A DNA stretch of 64,000 bases from Pedobacter heparinus DSM 2366. Lineage in GTDB: Bacteria; Bacteroidota; Bacteroidia; Sphingobacteriales; Sphingobacteriaceae. The stretch lies in NCBI RefSeq assembly GCF_000023825.1, contig NC_013061.1, forward strand, positions 2,356,001 to 2,420,000, given 5' to 3'. Both the position numbers and the translations under genes were made by a program. The notes beneath the pieces are model-generated. The model worked only from the letters and a program-made list of their open reading frames with translations, did no database searches and was not told the DNA's origin. Shown here piece by piece: positions 61,202 through 64,000 of the stretch (its first letter is position 1; each line of letters opens with the position of its first letter).

Positions 61202-62794
61202 TTAATGCAACTCAATTGAATGTACTGCATTTATCTGCTTCAAAAATAACTCATCATGAGACACCAGCAGCAGTGTTCCCTTATAATCACCAATTGCAGC
61301 AGTCAGGATCCCTGTATTTTGAATGTCCAGGTTATTTGTGGGTTCATCCAGTACAATCAGGTCGGGAGCGGCATTGCTTATCGTTAGCGCGCAAAGCATC
61401 AGGCGCATTTTCTCGCCGCCGCTCAGCGCTGCACAGGATTTGTTCCAGTAGGCTTTGTCAAATAAAAAGCGGTTTAAGCGGATCTTTATTTCATGTTCCT
61501 GCAATTCACCCGAATTATAGGCCTGTGCCTGTTCATATACACTCAGGTTGTTGTCAATCAGCGAGTAATCCTGGTCAATGTAAATGGTTTTAATGCCGCT
61601 AAGACTGTTTAATGTTCCTGAACTGGGTTGAAGCCAGCCTAAGATCATTTTGATCAGTGTTGTCTTACCGGACCCGTTCGCGCCCCGGATGACCATACGT
61701 TCGCCACTGTTAAGCCGAAAATTCAAAGGCTCCTTCCAAAGCAACTGATGGTAGTATCCAAAATTTATATTTTTTGCGCTGACCAATGTTTTTCCCCTGT
61801 GCAGGGCAGAATTGTTCAGGTCCATTTTCATTTTATTGATGTCAGGCAATGCTGCACGCAACTGGCCCAGTTCCTGCGAAAGCACAGCCTTTTTATCTTC
61901 ATGGACACTTTTTATACGGGAGCTGCTTTTTTCTGCATTGTTTTTAAAGGCATGCATCACAATAGTAGGCAAACCCGCTTTTTCCTGTTTCTTTTTGCCA
62001 CGGGCGTCCAGTTTTTGTTGCCTTTCCAGTACTTCTTTTTCAGTTTCCCTGGCTTTACGAAGTGCCTTTTCCCTGCTGTTCAGGTCCTGTTTCAACGCTT
62101 CGCTTTCCAGCTTTTTCTGTGCCACATAAAAATCGTAATTGCCTCCATACACGGTTATGCCCCGCTTATCCAGTTCAAAAACGCGTTCCGGAAGCTTCAG
62201 TAAGGTTTTATCATGGCTTACCACCACCAGCGTGTTAGTGGCCGAGGCAAGGTCATCATACAGCCGCTTTCTGCTCCATAGGTCTAAATGGTTACTGGGC
62301 TCATCAAGTAAAACTATCTCAGGCCGGTGTATGCGTATCCCTGCTAAAAAAACTTTGGTTTTCTGGCCACCACTAAGGCTGCCCATTTTTTGGGCCAGGT
62401 CCAGTCCCTCAAGGTTCCAATGTGCAAGCGCATTTTTGCAGCGTTCCTCAACCGCCCAGTCGTCATTCAGCAGAACCATATTTTCAGTCGTCATCCGGCC
62501 ATCCAGAATTTCATTCAAGGCTTTTAATTTACCTTCAACCTGCAGCGCCTTTGCAATGCTGTAATCATTAAACTGTCCGAAAATCTGTGGTACATAATAG
62601 GGGATTGAACTCATTTTAACGCTTCCTGAGGCAGGTTGTAAATTACCTGCCATCATATTTAGCAGGCTTGATTTTCCTGTGCCATTGTCGCCAATAAGCG
62701 CAATTTTGTCTTTTTTGTTAATGATGAGGTTTAAACCCCTAAACAATACATCCCGGTCGGGATGTGTATACGTAATATCCTGTAGGGTAATCAT
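61202..62794 (-). CDS. ABC-F family ribosome-associated ATPase
   Basis: Soluble tandem-ATPase protein of about 530 aa from ATG 62794 (MITLQDITYTH); the earlier in-frame start at 62818 adds eight non-conserved residues. It has two ABC cassettes: first Walker A ALIGDNGTGKSS (about 35-46) and signature LSGGQKTK (about 147-154); second VIRGANGSGKTT (about 369-380) and LSGGEKMR (about 454-461). Between them lies a charged linker (LESEALKQDLNSREKALRKARETE region). No membrane segments. ABC-F proteins act on the ribosome, in stalling relief or antibiotic protection; which kind cannot be told. Long leader (about 100 bases) may hold regulation. Confidence 0.92.
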   Translation of the reverse strand: MITLQDITYTHPDRDVLFRGLNLIINKKDKIALIGDNGTGKSSLLNMMAGNLQPASGSVKMSSIPYYVPQIFGQFNDYSIAKALQVEGKLKALNEILDGRMTTENMVLLNDDWAVEERCKNALAHWNLEGLDLAQKMGSLSGGQKTKVFLAGIRIHRPEIVLLDEPSNHLDLWSRKRLYDDLASATNTLVVVSHDKTLLKLPERVFELDKRGITVYGGNYDFYVAQKKLESEALKQDLNSREKALRKARETEKEVLERQQKLDARGKKKQEKAGLPTIVMHAFKNNAEKSSSRIKSVHEDKKAVLSQELGQLRAALPDINKMKMDLNNSALHRGKTLVSAKNINFGYYHQLLWKEPLNFRLNSGERMVIRGANGSGKTTLIKMILGWLQPSSGTLNSLSGIKTIYIDQDYSLIDNNLSVYEQAQAYNSGELQEHEIKIRLNRFLFDKAYWNKSCAALSGGEKMRLMLCALTISNAAPDLIVLDEPTNNLDIQNTGILTAAIGDYKGTLLLVSHDELFLKQINAVHSIELH

Positions 62795-62900
62795 AATTCT
62801 TTCTAAAAGGTTGAACAATACCAGGGGCTGACTTACCGGCCCTGTTTATTTTTCTGAAAGAAACTGAATCCTACATGTAGTGTTTTTTTGTTTACGGCTG

Positions 62901-62933
62901 CAAATTTAAGAAAATTTATAAGACAATCCCAAA
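62901..62933 (-). promoter_or_regulatory. Promoter of the ABC-F gene
   Basis: On the minus strand TTTG (62930-62933), a 21-base spacer, then TAAATTTG (62901-62908). This leaves a leader of about 100 bases, with a CTACATGTAG palindrome (62871-62880) near its start. Such leaders often carry attenuation in ABC-F genes. Confidence 0.5.
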
Positions 62934-63037
62934 TGCTGTCCTTATATCAAAATTTCTTAAACATTGGCAAACTTAAATTGTTTACAGGTGTTGTTCCATA
63001 AATGTTCTTTTGCCTTATTGAATCTAAATGAATTACC

Positions 63038-64000
63038 ATGAAACAAAACTACGCAGTTTGCCGTCTTTTTGTGTTACCCGGTTTGTTACTGATTGGCAGT
63101 CTTAACCTTAACGCTCAGGAAAAAACTAAGTTTTTGAATGCCGCAGAAAGCGACCCTATAAAAATGGGCTGGATGACCGGTGCGCCCCCCGCAAAAGACC
63201 GGACGGTATATTTTGAAGATGGCAGCTTTTTTCAGTTTCCGGCCCTGCGCTGGAGTGCTGCCCACATGCGCCAGTTTATGCCCACTACCAATGTGTCGCG
63301 CGGGCTGGGCAATGTAAATCCCCTGGCAAAAAACATCCGTAAAGAAATTGATCAGATAAAGTTCATTCCCCTGGGCGAAACTAAAGCCATGACCTGGCAG
63401 GAATCCCTGCAAAAGGTTTATGCCGATGGGGTAATTGTCATGCAGCATGGAAAAATTGTGTATGAGCAGTACTTTGGCGCATTAAAAGAAGATGGTCAGC
63501 ATGCCGCCATGTCGGTCACCAAATCCCTTACCGGTACCCTGGGCATTATGCTGGCCAAAGAAGGACTGATAGATACCTCAAAGCTGGTTTCGCATTATAT
63601 CCCCGAGCTTAAAAATTCTGCCTTTGGTGATGCTACCGTCAGGCAGGTGATGGATATGACCACTGCTTTACAGTTTAGTGAAGATTATGCCGATCCGAAT
63701 GCCGAGATATGGAAGTTTTCTGCCGCAGGCAACCCATTGCCCAAACCCAAAGATTATAATGGTCCTAAAACCTATTATGAATACCTGCCTACCGTTAAAA
63801 AGAATGGTGTACATGGCACTGCCTTTGGTTATAAAACTGTAAATTCTGATGTATTGGGCTGGATCATTGCCCGCGTTACCCGTAAAACAGTAGCAGAGGT
63901 CCTATCAGAAAAGATCTGGCGCAAACTAGGTACAGAACAGGATGCCTATTATTCTGTTGATGCCGTTGGAACCCCTTTTGCCGGGGGAGGCTTTAACATG
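63038..64000 (+). CDS. Serine hydrolase of beta-lactamase/NylB type, 3' end outside window
   Basis: Exported class C beta-lactamase-fold hydrolase; 321 codons from ATG 63038 run to the window edge with no stop. A signal peptide (hydrophobic about 10-24, cleavage near NLNAQ) is followed by a segment GWMTGAPPAKDRTV and FFQFPALRWSAAHMRQFMPT (about 44-80), the hallmark of the NylB-type (6-aminohexanoate-dimer hydrolase) group. The nucleophile motif is SVTK (S-x-x-K, about 165-168), and GYKTVNSDVLGWI (about 265-277) holds the Tyr. The third motif lies past the edge. Substrate likely a small ester, amide or peptide; not a proven nylon hydrolase. Confidence 0.88.
   Translation, partial: MKQNYAVCRLFVLPGLLLIGSLNLNAQEKTKFLNAAESDPIKMGWMTGAPPAKDRTVYFEDGSFFQFPALRWSAAHMRQFMPTTNVSRGLGNVNPLAKNIRKEIDQIKFIPLGETKAMTWQESLQKVYADGVIVMQHGKIVYEQYFGALKEDGQHAAMSVTKSLTGTLGIMLAKEGLIDTSKLVSHYIPELKNSAFGDATVRQVMDMTTALQFSEDYADPNAEIWKFSAAGNPLPKPKDYNGPKTYYEYLPTVKKNGVHGTAFGYKTVNSDVLGWIIARVTRKTVAEVLSEKIWRKLGTEQDAYYSVDAVGTPFAGGGFNM

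Noticed and set aside
61748..62564. Several plus-strand reading frames opposite the ABC-F gene
   Set aside because: They are antisense shadows rich in Phe, Ser and Cys, without promoter, start context or known motifs; the ABC-F gene on the other strand has full family motifs.

Overview
The window reads as chromosomal DNA of a Bacteroidota bacterium, most likely family Sphingobacteriaceae (Pedobacter-like). The evidence is a SusC/SusD outer-membrane pair, a PorE-like four-domain protein, an S46 dipeptidyl-peptidase, a small Hc1-type histone, and many copies of the Bacteroidota promoter element TAnnTTTG, sometimes with TTTG about 19 bases upstream. No insertion sequence, prophage, CRISPR array or rRNA is visible. 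The genus is an inference from gene content.

Layout. 1-1766: S46 peptidase cut by the left edge. 2061-6762: five tightly packed genes (free-methionine-sulfoxide reductase, 3-methyladenine glycosylase, bestrophin channel, histone-deacetylase-family enzyme, topoisomerase III). 6766-13369: class IV aminotransferase and P1 peptidase, MBL hydrolase, DUF1801 protein, a Hef-like conserved protein, a divergent MiaA, and two envelope proteins. 13493-22765: citrate synthase, nucleoside MFS transporter, bifunctional nuclease, both ETF subunits, TPR protein, chromate transporter, DnaB, RlmB. 22831-37019: mannose-1-P guanylyltransferase, KdsD, RecQ, KdsA, PorE-like protein, QueE, Rieske protein, FolD, LepA, omega-amidase plus methionine aminotransferase, queuosine-precursor transporter, Rnk-like protein. 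37187-39446: an unknown 48-aa ORF, histone-like protein, aldo/keto reductase, YceH.

39522-51351 is the most unusual region. A strong promoter precedes a 31-codon ORF with four consecutive Cys codons and a short GC-rich hairpin. Then come SusC, SusD, three tandem paralogous DoxX-like membrane proteins with a shared extra C-terminal domain, an FAD oxidoreductase and a YeiH-family transporter. All genes point the same way with short gaps. I read this as a probable cysteine-sensing leader controlling an undescribed sulfur- or thiol-related uptake and redox system; the function is inference.

51337-52320 is an XRE-HTH/pentapeptide-repeat regulator downstream of three copies of a 12-bp operator-like site. 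52473-58867 is a visibly A/T-richer, translationally coupled operon for carotenoid synthesis (MarR, CrtI, CrtB, unknown, SRPBCC, CrtZ, CrtYcd) ending with a photolyase and lying next to a tRNA-Lys gene. 59241-64000: nicotinate phosphoribosyltransferase with a DeoR regulator, an ABC-F ATPase, and a NylB-like serine hydrolase cut by the right edge.
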